Part shown: positions 1-8,651 of the stretch, piece by piece
Numbering within the stretch: position 1 is the stretch's first letter
Layout: every line of letters starts with the position of its first letter
NCBI RefSeq assembly: GCF_005233845.1
Contig: NZ_SZQL01000007.1
Span: forward strand, 186,001-250,000
Length of the DNA stretch: 64,000 nt
Reading direction: 5' to 3'
Source of the DNA: Ilyomonas limi
Lineage (GTDB): Bacteria; Bacteroidota; Bacteroidia; Chitinophagales; Chitinophagaceae
Notes under the pieces: generated by a model
The model's input: only the letters and a program-made list of their open reading frames with translations
What the model was told of the DNA's origin: nothing
Database searches by the model: none
Program-made: the position numbers and the translations under genes

Positions 1-618
1 TTTAAAATAATAAGTAGCTAAAATGAGAATAGGAAAAGGAATCAAACTCACCAGCGTAAGTCGCCAGTCAATCCAAAACATGGTTGCAAGGGTAATAATT
101 ATAGAAAGCAAATCGGAGATGATAGGAATTAAACCATCTGAAAATATATCATTAATGCTTTCAATATCGTTAATGGTACGTGTGGTGAGTGTGCCGATAG
201 GCGTTTTATCAAATTGCTTTAAATTCAGTCCTACAATTTTTTCATACACGGTAATGCGCATGTCTTTTACCACGCTTTGTCCCATCCAGGAAGTAACGAA
301 GCCAAATAAAAACCGTACTGCCGTTTCTACAAAAATAAATATCACCTGAAAGACGGTAACAGCTACGATAAATTTTTCAGTTTGGGTAATACTGGTGTTA
401 AATAAAAACCAGTTGAGCCAGCCAGGGACGTGCGATGCCTTGCTGGTTGCAGCATCCACGGTAAGCTGAATAAGATATGGGCGAACAGGTGCAAAAATGG
501 CCAGTAACACCGCCATTACCAAACTGCTGTAAAACTGCATGCGATACGGCCGCACAAAAGTAAATACACGCTTTAGGGCAGTAACATTGAAAAACTTTTT
601 TTTAGCTGCTTCACTCAT
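1..618 (-). CDS. ABC exporter, MsbA-type, N-terminal part (runs off window)
   Basis: The reverse strand is open from an ATG at 618 to the window edge (206 codons, no stop). The product starts MSEAAKKKFFNVTALKRVFT and holds the ABC transmembrane domain type 1: a hydrophobic helix near residues 27-44, a second around 85-105, the stretch SWMGQSVVKDMRITVYEKI and the intracellular coupling segment RTINDIESINDIFSDG, followed by a third membrane segment. This layout is typical of fused TM-ATPase half-transporters that export lipids, drugs or peptides as dimers in the inner membrane. The ATPase half lies outside the window, so Walker motifs cannot be checked and the substrate is unknown. It is transcribed away from the neighbouring Lrp/AsnC gene. 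Confidence 0.9.
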   Translation of the reverse strand, partial: MSEAAKKKFFNVTALKRVFTFVRPYRMQFYSSLVMAVLLAIFAPVRPYLIQLTVDAATSKASHVPGWLNWFLFNTSITQTEKFIVAVTVFQVIFIFVETAVRFLFGFVTSWMGQSVVKDMRITVYEKIVGLNLKQFDKTPIGTLTTRTINDIESINDIFSDGLIPIISDLLSIIITLATMFWIDWRLTLVSLIPFPILILATYYFK

Positions 619-702
619 GGTAAGTGTGCAAAGGTAAGCCCGAAGCGGCAATCGTTGAGGGCTACCAAAAGCGAATCATTTAAATAATTGTTAGACAATG
701 GC

Positions 703-1191
703 TCACTCGCTGGCTTTGGTTACCCGTACATCGCGTATAAAACTCTCTTCGAGCGATATGAAAGTTTCGGTGCGCTCAATGCCTTTTATCTTTTGCAACT
801 CATCGTGCAGTACAAAGCGCAACTGCTGAATGTTTTTGCAAATAATCTCGGCAAACATGCTGTAATTGCCGGTGGTATAGTTGAGACGTACAATCTCTGG
901 TATCTTTTTTAGTTCTTTTGCCACGGTATCGTAGAGCGAACTTTTTTCGAGGAAAATACCAATGAAAGCAATTACGTCATAGCCTAATTGTTTAATGTCC
1001 ACGTTGAGTTTGGTACCTCTTACAATACCGGCTTCTTCCAGTTTTTTAATGCGTACATGGATGGTACCGCCGGAAACAAACAATTTTTTGCCTAAATCGG
1101 CATACGAAATCTCAGCGTTTCCCATCATTTCCTGAATAATTTGGAAATCGAGTTTATCTAAGTTAACTTTAGTGCCTGTTTGACCTTGCAT
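703..1191 (-). CDS. Lrp/AsnC family transcriptional regulator
   Basis: A 162-residue protein of normal family length. Residues about 10-60 form the AsnC-type helix-turn-helix (LDFQIIQEMMGNAEISYADL, then a recognition segment VSGGTIHVRIKKLEEAGIV). The rest is the RAM (Lrp/AsnC ligand-binding) domain, with the alternating strand pattern ending in TETFISLEES. Such proteins bind DNA as dimers or octamers and sense amino acids. The start ATG at 1191 gives a short leader before the HTH, as is usual. It lies convergent to nothing and divergent from the tRNA-like gene at 1321, with which it shares a 130-bp spacer. The regulated genes are not evident. Confidence 0.93.
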   Translation of the reverse strand: MQGQTGTKVNLDKLDFQIIQEMMGNAEISYADLGKKLFVSGGTIHVRIKKLEEAGIVRGTKLNVDIKQLGYDVIAFIGIFLEKSSLYDTVAKELKKIPEIVRLNYTTGNYSMFAEIICKNIQQLRFVLHDELQKIKGIERTETFISLEESFIRDVRVTKASE

Positions 1192-1261
1192 ATTAAATAT
1201 TTTCCAAGTGAAGTTGCAATTTATTAAATAGAATCTAAACTTTAAAAATTTATCTTGAATT

Positions 1262-1295
1262 TATTGCAATAATACAGGAGAATGTTTTAATATTG
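1262..1295 (+). promoter_or_regulatory. putative promoter of the tRNA-like gene
   Basis: TTG at 1264-1266 and TAATATTG at 1288-1295 are separated by 21 nt. The second box has seven of eight matches to the Bacteroidota -7 consensus TAnnTTTG. Transcription would start near 1300, about 20 nt before the first base of the acceptor stem. The match is imperfect, so the assignment is tentative. Confidence 0.4.
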
Positions 1296-1320
1296 CACCC
1301 ACAAACGAGTTCTTATATAC

Positions 1321-1491
1321 TGTGGGGTGATGAAATCCTTTGGCAGACATGCCCTCTCGTCTCGGGGGTGAGGACAACAGGACAAACTAAGCATAGAGCC
1401 GACCAAACTCGCGTTCGGCCGACCGGGGTTGACCACCAAGCTTTTGTGTTTAGCTAACTGCCTCGTGTAGGTTCGAGTCCTACCCCTACAG
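1321..1491 (+). tRNA. tRNA-like RNA (class II, Leu/Ser-like) with an 87-nt insertion in the variable region
   Basis: Seen directly: acceptor stem 1321-1327 TGTGGGG pairs with 1484-1490 CCCTACA (7 bp, one G-U); discriminator G1491; no encoded CCA. D arm 1330-1332/1348-1350 (ATG/CAT) encloses a Leu-like loop with TTGGCAGA. T arm GTAGG/CCTAC (1467-1471/1479-1483) has loop TTCGAGT. A 5-bp stem CCCTC/GGGGG (1352-1356/1364-1368) sits in the anticodon-arm position, but its loop TCGTCTC has C instead of U at position 33. TGAGG (1369-1373) can pair with CCTCG (1461-1465) as a variable-arm stem, closing an 87-nt loop (1374-1460). Without that loop the RNA would be an ordinary 84-nt class II tRNA. A terminator follows at once. 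It may be an aberrant or decayed tRNA, or a tRNA-like RNA with another role; the anticodon (nominally GUC) is not credible. Confidence 0.55.
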
Positions 1492-1496
1492 CTATT

Positions 1497-1541
1497 AAAA
1501 GCCTTTAGTAAATTGATATTCAATTACTAAAGGCTTTTTTG
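1497..1541 (+). terminator. rho-independent terminator of the tRNA-like gene
   Basis: Stem 1497-1515 pairs with 1521-1538 (AAAAGCCTTTAGTAA / TTACTAAAGGCTTTT plus a short extension, one bulged A), followed by a T-rich run. It begins six bases after the acceptor stem ends, which supports an independent RNA transcript. Confidence 0.8.
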
Positions 1542-1631
1542 TTTATGTATTGGAGACAATAAAGGATAATAATTCATTATTCTATTGTAATCCTTAATAG
1601 CAAATCTTTTTATAATAAAGCGCCTTAAAAC

Positions 1632-2327
1632 TCATTGGCTTATAGTATTTAAATACGCAAGTAGTTTCTTCAGGTCTTCTTCTTTGGAGAAGTCTATCTT
1701 ATTCTCATTTAAGTAAGCTGCTAAGCCTTTTCTCTTACTAAACATTTTCAGCACATTCCTTTTAGTAGCAGGTAAAAAGTGATAATATGGGTCACCGATG
1801 TAATAGAAAATGTGTGTTATAAAAATCAACTGCTTGTTCTCTGTCAGATGTAGTGTTCGTGCGCCAATGTTTAAGCTGCTGTAATTTTCAATACCGCCTG
1901 AAGATGTGTAATTCTCGAATCCTCCTCTTTTCTTTATATCTGCCAGCCTCATTTTTTCACTTTTTGCAAGCTTTGCACTTGTATTCCCTGCGATAAACTG
2001 GAGATATACATTGTCGTAATAGAATGTATCCTGGTTAATTGAAATGCTCCTAATAGTATTCTCGTTAGCTAAAGAAAGCGTGTCACCCTTTAGACTTACA
2101 AACTGCACCTCACCCAACAATAAGTTATAATTCAGAAAAGAGCTGCCTTTAGTACCATCTTTAAATGTAACGCGCCCGGAAGTAAAGGAAGAATATTTGT
2201 ATTTAACAGAATCAGGTATGCTTGAATTAATATCATCGTTACCCTGTACAATCCACCTTTGATTTTGAGCGATTGTATGACAACAAAGCACAAGACAGAT
2301 TAGGATAAATGAAACTTTAAGTTTCAT
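1632..2327 (-). CDS. secreted protein of unknown function
   Basis: A 231-residue protein with a clear Sec signal peptide (MKLKVSFILICLVLCCHTIA, then QNQRW). The mature part shows a beta-rich stretch around residues 45-115 (GRVTFKDGTKGSSFLNYNLL, then LLGEVQFVSLKGDTLSLANE) and a lysine-rich C-terminal helical segment (KMFSKRKGLAAYLNENKIDF) with pairs of acidic residues. I do not recognise a named domain; similar secreted proteins of about this size are common in Bacteroidota. It is a single gene read away from the spacer at 2328-2962. The location is periplasmic or outer-membrane associated by inference only. Confidence 0.75.
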   Translation of the reverse strand: MKLKVSFILICLVLCCHTIAQNQRWIVQGNDDINSSIPDSVKYKYSSFTSGRVTFKDGTKGSSFLNYNLLLGEVQFVSLKGDTLSLANENTIRSISINQDTFYYDNVYLQFIAGNTSAKLAKSEKMRLADIKKRGGFENYTSSGGIENYSSLNIGARTLHLTENKQLIFITHIFYYIGDPYYHFLPATKRNVLKMFSKRKGLAAYLNENKIDFSKEEDLKKLLAYLNTISQ

Positions 2328-2962
2328 GTTTGCTTTATATTTTAAAAGATAAAAATAAGAAACTTATTAGTAGCCTTGATCTATAATATGACTACTAGTT
2401 ATAAGATCCTCACCGGGTTTATAAGCATGCTTAATAGTAGATGCAATTTAAAAAATATAGTAACTGCCCTATGTCTTTCTGTCCTTTTAAAAGTTAAGCA
2501 ACAGCAATCAAAAAGTATTTTCTATTATTTATATACTATAAACCACGTTGGTGTATAGAATTATTTACTAAATTTTTTGGCAATACAGAGTACTATCCTA
2601 CTTTTATACTTTAGATAGGTACATATAATTTCTTAATAGCACCAGAAGCAGCCACCAGGCATGTTCAGTAATGGCATGTTTAACCGCTTTTTTGTTTTTA
2701 GCTGCTAAAAAAGCAGATACTGTACAAGAGAAATTGTTACGAAGTGCCATCCGTGGCTCCTTTCACTTTAAAGCTGATAGCAAAAATAAATCACTCTTTC
2801 AAAAGATTCAAAGTAAGTAAAGCACTGCCTCATTTTACTTTCTTTCTTAATCTCCCCAGTTCTTTTGTTCTTCAAACAACAGCATTCCCGTTTATTTTTA
2901 TTAAAAAGCAATTTCGTATTAAGTAAATAATTATTTTTCCTGTTCAAAAAAACCATTTACTT
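2328..2962. other. 635-bp AT-rich spacer without a convincing gene
   Basis: It lies between two divergent secreted-protein genes and must hold both promoters. Two short open frames (2376-2558 and 2744-2926) have no protein-like composition, signal peptide or plausible start context. No repeat or RNA gene was recognised. Confidence 0.6.
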
Positions 2963-3421
2963 ATGAGAAATTTAGTCTTAATTGCTACTGCTGCTGTAGC
3001 ACTATTGTTGGTGCAATCCTGTTCAAAAAAAGAGATATCCAGCCCGGCAAGTACTAATGCAAGCTTGCAAACCAATGTAATGGAAACCAGTGCGCTTGCA
3101 GCAGCACGCACCTCACCTGCAGCGGGGAACTACACAGTAACCAAATTTGTTGATGACAGTATCCCTAGCACACGCATTTTCAAGGGATATGTATTTACTT
3201 TTAGGTCCACCGGCAGATTAGTTGCAAAAGTGGACGGCAGCACATATGTTGGCACCTGGGAAATGAAAGATAACAATACCAAACTTGAATTGGACATTGA
3301 AGGCACTGATGCACTGAAAGAAATTGACAGAGCCTGGGATGTAGTGACCATAACAAATACTAAGATTTCACTTAATCATGACGGTGCAGACGATATATTG
3401 GTATTCACCAAACAACAATAA
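2963..3421 (+). CDS. small lipoprotein, lipocalin-like
   Basis: A 152-residue product with a type II signal peptide: MRNLVLIATAAVALLLVQSC places the lipid-modified Cys at residue 20. After a low-complexity Ser/Ala/Thr linker (about residues 25-55) comes a single compact domain with repeated beta-strand signals: GNYTVTKFVDD, GYVFTFRSTGRLVAKVDGS, YVGTWEMKDNNTKLELDI and a final ILVFTKQ. The GTW turn and strand spacing resemble lipocalin-like domains of Bacteroidota lipoproteins. The ligand is unknown. It is monocistronic, with a strong hairpin about 45 bp downstream. Confidence 0.8.
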   Translation: MRNLVLIATAAVALLLVQSCSKKEISSPASTNASLQTNVMETSALAAARTSPAAGNYTVTKFVDDSIPSTRIFKGYVFTFRSTGRLVAKVDGSTYVGTWEMKDNNTKLELDIEGTDALKEIDRAWDVVTITNTKISLNHDGADDILVFTKQQ

Positions 3422-3462
3422 AAACGGAGAAGCATACTTGTAAAACACTTTATTAAATCCTT

Positions 3463-3505
3463 CAGCAATAGAAAAGCTGGTCCTGGACCAGCTTTTCTAT
3501 TGCTG
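3463..3505. terminator. 43-nt perfect inverted repeat, probable bidirectional terminator
   Basis: Bases 3463-3483 are the exact reverse complement of 3485-3505, leaving a single central T. The A- and T-runs inside the arms (GAAAAGC and GCTTTTC) could terminate transcription from either side. It lies downstream of the lipoprotein gene and faces the minus-strand gene at 3704. Confidence 0.7.
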
Positions 3506-3703
3506 GCTCATCTATTAAGATTGATATTAGATGTGCTATCTGCACCTTTGAAAAGGCATCATTTACAACATGCCTCACAAATACATGCATTTAAAAATGT
3601 AAAGACAAGCAAGCCCTGTTGCTTAGCATAGAGCAAGCAATAAAATTAAGCAACTAAAGCACTACCACTCCAAATAACTGTTTTACCCCCTTAGAAGCTG
3701 GCA

Positions 3704-3952
3704 TTAATCTCTTTCCAGTATCTGAAACTTAAGATACCAGAGTTCATTCTTCAAGGCTTCTAAGCCAATATGTGGGCTCCCTTTCAGGATCGCTTTTACG
3801 AGCAAATCATCTGCTGCAATTATTGCCTCGTCCAACTCCCTTAATAACTCAGGTAAATTTTTGTTTTCCGCAATCTCATGCGTAATGGATTGGTACCTTG
3901 CTTTTGCTTTTTTTACGTTTTCAGAAAGTAGAGGTGTCACCATAGTGTACAT
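3704..3952 (-). CDS. small helical protein of unknown function
   Basis: An 82-residue frame, strongly charged and predicted all-helical: AKARYQSITHEIAENKNLPE, then LLRELDEAIIAADDLLVKAI. It has no signal peptide, membrane helix or cysteine pair. Starts are possible at 3952 or at the internal ATG at 3943 (MVTPLL). The codon and amino-acid composition look real and the opposite strand does not, but I cannot name the family. Its neighbours give no functional clue. Confidence 0.5.
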   Translation of the reverse strand: MYTMVTPLLSENVKKAKARYQSITHEIAENKNLPELLRELDEAIIAADDLLVKAILKGSPHIGLEALKNELWYLKFQILERD

Positions 3953-4594
3953 TTTTGATTATAGCATAAAGTTAATTCATTTTTACACCCGTTGTACGGT
4001 TTATTATTTATATGTTTTTCAATTGGTTAGCCACCGGAAATAAAGAGTCTGGTTGCCAGTAATCAGGCAAAAATTACCGTAGTAAAAATTCTTGCAATGG
4101 CAAGCTGCAAAACACCCGGTTGCCCGCGGGTAAGCAGCCGGCATCTTTCTTATTTTTTAAATGTACACCTGTGGGCAATCAGATTGCCGCTAAATCGCCT
4201 TACATCACCTCTATTTTCTGCTTATTCCTTTTCTCAGTGATTAACAGTTGCAAACATTTTATTATCCCGGTTATTTACTACCGTATTAACATTTATGGCT
4301 CTATAGTACTTTTTTGATACAACCCTAACTAGTTGGAACTTCTTTTTTATTATAGGACTTATCTCCATTCATTAAACCTTTATCCCATAATGGGAAATAA
4401 TAGTATTTAGATTTGTCACTAAATAATTGATATTCAGCAGTATTTTTTCTGGCACATCCTTCGCTTTATCTGCGCCGAATATTTGAGAGGAATAATTCAT
4501 ATATAAATGGCGAATACCCAATCCCTTTTGAGATTACTCCCACTCAGAAATCCAATTTATCAACCAAAACTTAACAGCCAAAACTTCAATCGGT
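3953..4594. other. 642-bp AT-rich spacer
   Basis: No convincing gene is present; a 65-codon frame at 4120-4317 looks spurious. A small palindrome, TCCCAT-A-ATGGGA at 4383-4395, lies about 200 bp upstream of the large T9SS gene and could be a regulator site. The region presumably carries the promoter of that gene. Confidence 0.5.
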
Positions 4595-7500
4595 ATGCAA
4601 AAATTATTTACTCTTTTAGGCGCTGCTTTATTACTGGTATCTAATATATTATTTGCACAAAACTGCCCCACTGACCCAACTTACAAAAACCAAAACGGCA
4701 ATTTTGATTTATCTACAGGGCGTTCGTTTGTGATCAATGATGGCAAAAGCTATACTGTTACCATACAAAATAATTTTTCTGCAACTTCTTCTATTTGTAT
4801 AACTAATGGCTCTACGCTTAATCTTAAATTCAGTAATCTTAATTCTCCTGTGGCCGGAGGAAGTATTTACGTAGATGGCACTTCAAAGCTTAACCTCATT
4901 GGCAGTAATGTAAATAATTTTCCACTTACGATTATTAATTATGGAGCAATAACTCAAAGCACCATCTACAATTTTAAAAATGGTGCTATTATCAATAACT
5001 ATGGAACATATACCGCTTCCAGCAATTTCAACTTTAACAGCGGTGCTATAACGCTGAACAACAGCGGTAATTTTACCTTTTCCAGTTTAGTACAATTCAA
5101 TACCGGAACTTTCGCTATTAATAATCTTTCTACAGGTGTTATGACATTTAATAGTGCTGAAAATATTGCCACTGTTAATTTTTCTAACAAAGGCACTGCA
5201 AAATTTAATGGCTCGGTAGTAATACAAAATGATGCCCGTTTTTATAATAGTGGCTATATATACCTCAAGAATACAAGCGACTTAACTATTAATGATGGCA
5301 ATATTACCAACTATGGAATTATTAATACGCAAGGATTCATTTCACTCAATAAAGATGGCGCACTGGTTAATTATTGCACTATAATTTGCGGACAAGATTT
5401 TAGCAATAATAATGGAACTGTAACTAATAATGGAAAGTTGCTCTTAACTACAACAGCTCCAGGGTATTTGTTTTTCAATCAGGGAGTATTTGTAAACGGA
5501 CCAAATGGCTTTGTGCAAGGTTACGATTATCATAACACAAGCGGAAGCATTACTGGTGGCGGAAATTTCTATTTTACTAATACAACCAAAAACCAAACTT
5601 CCTTTAACGGCAGTGCAGCTAACCACATTAATTTTTACGATGCAACTCCCTGCTCTCTTGGCAACGGATGCTCTGTCAATGATATTTTTGACGTTCAAAA
5701 TACAACTCCACTTTATACCACTAAAAATAAAATTACTCCCGTTACCGATGTTAACACCACAGCTTGCGGCGATCCTGCGTCGCCAGTCATTACTACACAG
5801 CCACAAACAGCCTATTTGTGCAACAGCAGTACTACATCAGCAACTTTTTATGTAGTTGCCAGCAGCCCTTATAGCAGCATCAGTTATCAGTGGAGCAAAA
5901 ATGGTAATGAAATTACAGGCGCTACTGCCAGCAGTTATACAGCAACCAATCTTACACCGGACGATACAGCCAATGTATATAGCGTAGCACTTACAAACTC
6001 GTATGGCACTACTATTAGTAATGCAGCCGGTGTTAAATATATTATTCTAGTGCAACCCATTAATGCCAGGGTGGCCACTGGCAATGCAGTTTCGTTTACC
6101 ATCCAAACCTCCGGTGAAACTACAATCCAATGGTATAAAAACAGTACCAGTATCCTTAACGCTAATTTGCTCTCTTACAACATACCGGAAGTTAACCTTG
6201 CCGATTCGGGAAAATACACCGCACTGGTCACTTATACTGGCGGCACCTGTGTAAGCAATTCGGCTGTACTTAAACCTGCTATCATTTTATATTCAAAAGC
6301 AAACGGCAATTTGAATGAAGTAACTACCTGGGGTATCAATACGAATGGTACTGGCAGTACACCAGTTAACTTTACGAGGGAAGAACACACCTTTGTGGTT
6401 GCCAACCGCACTGAGATTGAAACCGGCGATGATATAACGATGGCAGGCACGCTCGATCTGGCAAATGGCATTGTAAATATAACCCCGGGCAGTACCCTTA
6501 ATGTTGGACGCATTATCCGCTCGGCTGATGCCGGCGCTTTCAGTGGCTCTGCTACTTCCAGCCTTACTGTTCACGGCATCAGCAACAGCAAATATGCCGG
6601 CGCATCCGACCTTTATTTTAAACCCGGTGCCAATGTATTGCAATATCTTACCACTGCCGCACATGTAGTAACGCTCCACCATGCGCTGAATATTACAGCG
6701 GGTAGCAATCCGGGCTGGCTACAGGTAAATAGCGGTACTTTCGAGACTTCCAATTTGCTTACGCTAAAAAGTGATGCACTTGGTACTGCTATTGTAGCAG
6801 AGTCGTACGGCACTATCAACGGCAAAGCGACTATTGAGAGATACATGCCTGCACGCCGTGCATGGCGCATTATGTGCGCCCCGGTTACAGCGGTAGATGC
6901 GCCTACCATCAATGCAGCCTGGCAGGAAGGTGCTACCAATAGCACCGATAACCCGCAACCCGGCTATGGCACACACATTACTTATGGCAGTATTGCAGAC
7001 GGCTTTGATCAAAATCCACAAAAAACATTCAGCATGTATTACTTTAATACGGGCAAATGGTACGGCATACCGGCTACCAACAAAACGCCGGTTACTAACT
7101 ACCCTGCTTACCTGTTTTTTGTACGTGGCGATAGGTCTTACGATATCACCAATACTACCAACACCACCACACCCAGCCCAACTATATTGCGTACTACCGG
7201 TTATCTCAACCAAGGGCAACAGGCAGATATAATAGTGAACAATACTGGTTTTACTTTAGTGCCAAACCCCTATGCAAGTCCTATTGATTTTGAAAAAATG
7301 TACAACAATGCTTCCAATGTAAAGCATACGATACGTGTGTGGGATCCTTCATTAGCAGGCAGCAAAGGCGTAGGTGCTTATGTAACGCTCGACTGGACAG
7401 GCAGCAGCTATAAAGCAACCCCAACATCTTCCATGACTAATATTATTCAACCTTATCAGGCGTTTTTTATACAAAGCAATACTACCGGCACTATCGGCAA

Positions 7501-8566
7501 AATCAGTATTAACGAAGAAGCTAAAAACATTAAAACAGTAACTAATCCATTTGGCCGAAGTGCAGCAGCACGCGAGACACAGGATGGAATGTTAGAAATC
7601 AACCTGAATGTTTTTAACGACGATAGTACAACCGGCATTGCCGATGGTGTTCTCTACCGCTTTAACGATGCATACAGCAACAGCGTAGATGAAGAAGATG
7701 TAGATAAGCTTAGCAATTTGTACGAAAACCTTGGTATTTTAAGCAATAATATGTTACTTACTATCGAAAGGCGTGTAATGCCTGTTGCAAACGATACGTT
7801 GCACCTGTATTTAACCGGCACCAAAACTACCAGTTACCAGTTGGAAATTATACCGCAGGCATTTGGTAAAAACGCTTTTCTGTATGATAGCTATGTAAAG
7901 CAATTCTATCCAATCAACCCGTCCGACACCAACCGCTTTACCATCAGCATAAACACGGCCGATGCACTTTCCAAAGCAGCCAACCGCTTTAGTATTGTAC
8001 TGCAAAACAGTGTTGTACTGCCGGTTACTTTTAGCTCCGCTAAAGCGTATGCCAAAGGAAAAACAGTACAGGTAGAATGGAAAGTAGCCAATGAAACAGA
8101 GGTGCAGTATTACGAAATAGAAAAATCTGCCAATGGTACCTCTTTCACCAAAGCAGGTGAGGTAAAAGCTACCGGCGCCATCAGCTACAGTTTTAATGAT
8201 GCTACACCGTTTGATGGAGATAGTTATTATCGCATTAAAAGTGTGGATAAATCCGGCAAAACAACGTACACTACTGTAATGCCTGTAACCATCAGCAATA
8301 ATGCAGTAAGTAGTCTCCGTATTTATCCCAATCCGCTTAAAGGCAAATCATTCCAGATACAGTTTAGCAATAAAACAGCAGGCACCTACAGGCTTGAACT
8401 GGTAAGCAGCAGTGGTAAGCAACTGTTTACTCAAAACGTTCACTACAATGGCGGTACAGCAACGTTTACAGTACAACTGAAAAATGCACTGGCAAGTGGT
8501 CTTTACTTCGTCAAAGCTACTGCAGCAGATGGCACTACGGAAGTAATAAAAGCCATCGTTCAATAA
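4595..8566 (+). CDS. large T9SS-sorted surface protein with Ig-like domains
   Basis: A 1323-residue protein. The signal peptide is MQKLFTLLGAALLLVSNILF, then AQNCPT. Residues about 25-390 are rich in Asn, Ser and Gly, with repeated short strands (NNYGTYTASSNFNFNSGAIT is one), as in a parallel beta-helix or adhesin-like stalk. Two Ig-like modules follow (about 396-483 with YQWSKNGNEITGATASSYTA, and 484-563 with IQWYKNSTSIL). After a long middle region comes an FnIII-like module (about 1142-1228, VEWKVANETEVQYYEIEKS). The last 80 residues are a T9SS type A sorting domain (YPNPLKGKSFQIQF to the GLYFVKA strand). It should be exported through the outer membrane and anchored on the surface. A role in adhesion is inference. 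Confidence 0.88.
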   Translation: MQKLFTLLGAALLLVSNILFAQNCPTDPTYKNQNGNFDLSTGRSFVINDGKSYTVTIQNNFSATSSICITNGSTLNLKFSNLNSPVAGGSIYVDGTSKLNLIGSNVNNFPLTIINYGAITQSTIYNFKNGAIINNYGTYTASSNFNFNSGAITLNNSGNFTFSSLVQFNTGTFAINNLSTGVMTFNSAENIATVNFSNKGTAKFNGSVVIQNDARFYNSGYIYLKNTSDLTINDGNITNYGIINTQGFISLNKDGALVNYCTIICGQDFSNNNGTVTNNGKLLLTTTAPGYLFFNQGVFVNGPNGFVQGYDYHNTSGSITGGGNFYFTNTTKNQTSFNGSAANHINFYDATPCSLGNGCSVNDIFDVQNTTPLYTTKNKITPVTDVNTTACGDPASPVITTQPQTAYLCNSSTTSATFYVVASSPYSSISYQWSKNGNEITGATASSYTATNLTPDDTANVYSVALTNSYGTTISNAAGVKYIILVQPINARVATGNAVSFTIQTSGETTIQWYKNSTSILNANLLSYNIPEVNLADSGKYTALVTYTGGTCVSNSAVLKPAIILYSKANGNLNEVTTWGINTNGTGSTPVNFTREEHTFVVANRTEIETGDDITMAGTLDLANGIVNITPGSTLNVGRIIRSADAGAFSGSATSSLTVHGISNSKYAGASDLYFKPGANVLQYLTTAAHVVTLHHALNITAGSNPGWLQVNSGTFETSNLLTLKSDALGTAIVAESYGTINGKATIERYMPARRAWRIMCAPVTAVDAPTINAAWQEGATNSTDNPQPGYGTHITYGSIADGFDQNPQKTFSMYYFNTGKWYGIPATNKTPVTNYPAYLFFVRGDRSYDITNTTNTTTPSPTILRTTGYLNQGQQADIIVNNTGFTLVPNPYASPIDFEKMYNNASNVKHTIRVWDPSLAGSKGVGAYVTLDWTGSSYKATPTSSMTNIIQPYQAFFIQSNTTGTIGKISINEEAKNIKTVTNPFGRSAAARETQDGMLEINLNVFNDDSTTGIADGVLYRFNDAYSNSVDEEDVDKLSNLYENLGILSNNMLLTIERRVMPVANDTLHLYLTGTKTTSYQLEIIPQAFGKNAFLYDSYVKQFYPINPSDTNRFTISINTADALSKAANRFSIVLQNSVVLPVTFSSAKAYAKGKTVQVEWKVANETEVQYYEIEKSANGTSFTKAGEVKATGAISYSFNDATPFDGDSYYRIKSVDKSGKTTYTTVMPVTISNNAVSSLRIYPNPLKGKSFQIQFSNKTAGTYRLELVSSSGKQLFTQNVHYNGGTATFTVQLKNALASGLYFVKATAADGTTEVIKAIVQ

Positions 8567-8593
8567 TGAGGTTTTAATCCTTTCTCTTATAAC

Positions 8594-8630
8594 AAAAGAG
8601 TCCTGCTTGTGGCAGGACTCTTTTTATTTT
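8594..8630 (+). terminator. rho-independent terminator
   Basis: GAGTCCTGC (8598-8606) pairs with GCAGGACTC (8612-8620), followed by TTTTT. It ends the T9SS protein transcript; on the other strand it faces the cytochrome gene. Confidence 0.85.
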
Positions 8631-8651
8631 CCTTCCTTATGAAACTAAACC

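Noticed and set aside
1357-1466. Group I intron or tmRNA in the tRNA-like gene
   Set aside because: The insert is too short, lacks the conserved group I core, and lies outside the anticodon loop; there is no tmRNA tag frame ending in ALAA and the D arm is intact.
1287-1523. A 78-codon minus-strand frame over the tRNA-like gene
   Set aside because: Its Arg/Thr-rich sequence is the usual artefact of reading the T arm of a tRNA backwards; the RNA structure and terminator explain the locus better.
2376-2926. Two short plus-strand frames (2376-2558 and 2744-2926)
   Set aside because: Low-complexity, Lys/Phe/Leu-rich translations in AT-rich DNA, with no start context or partner.
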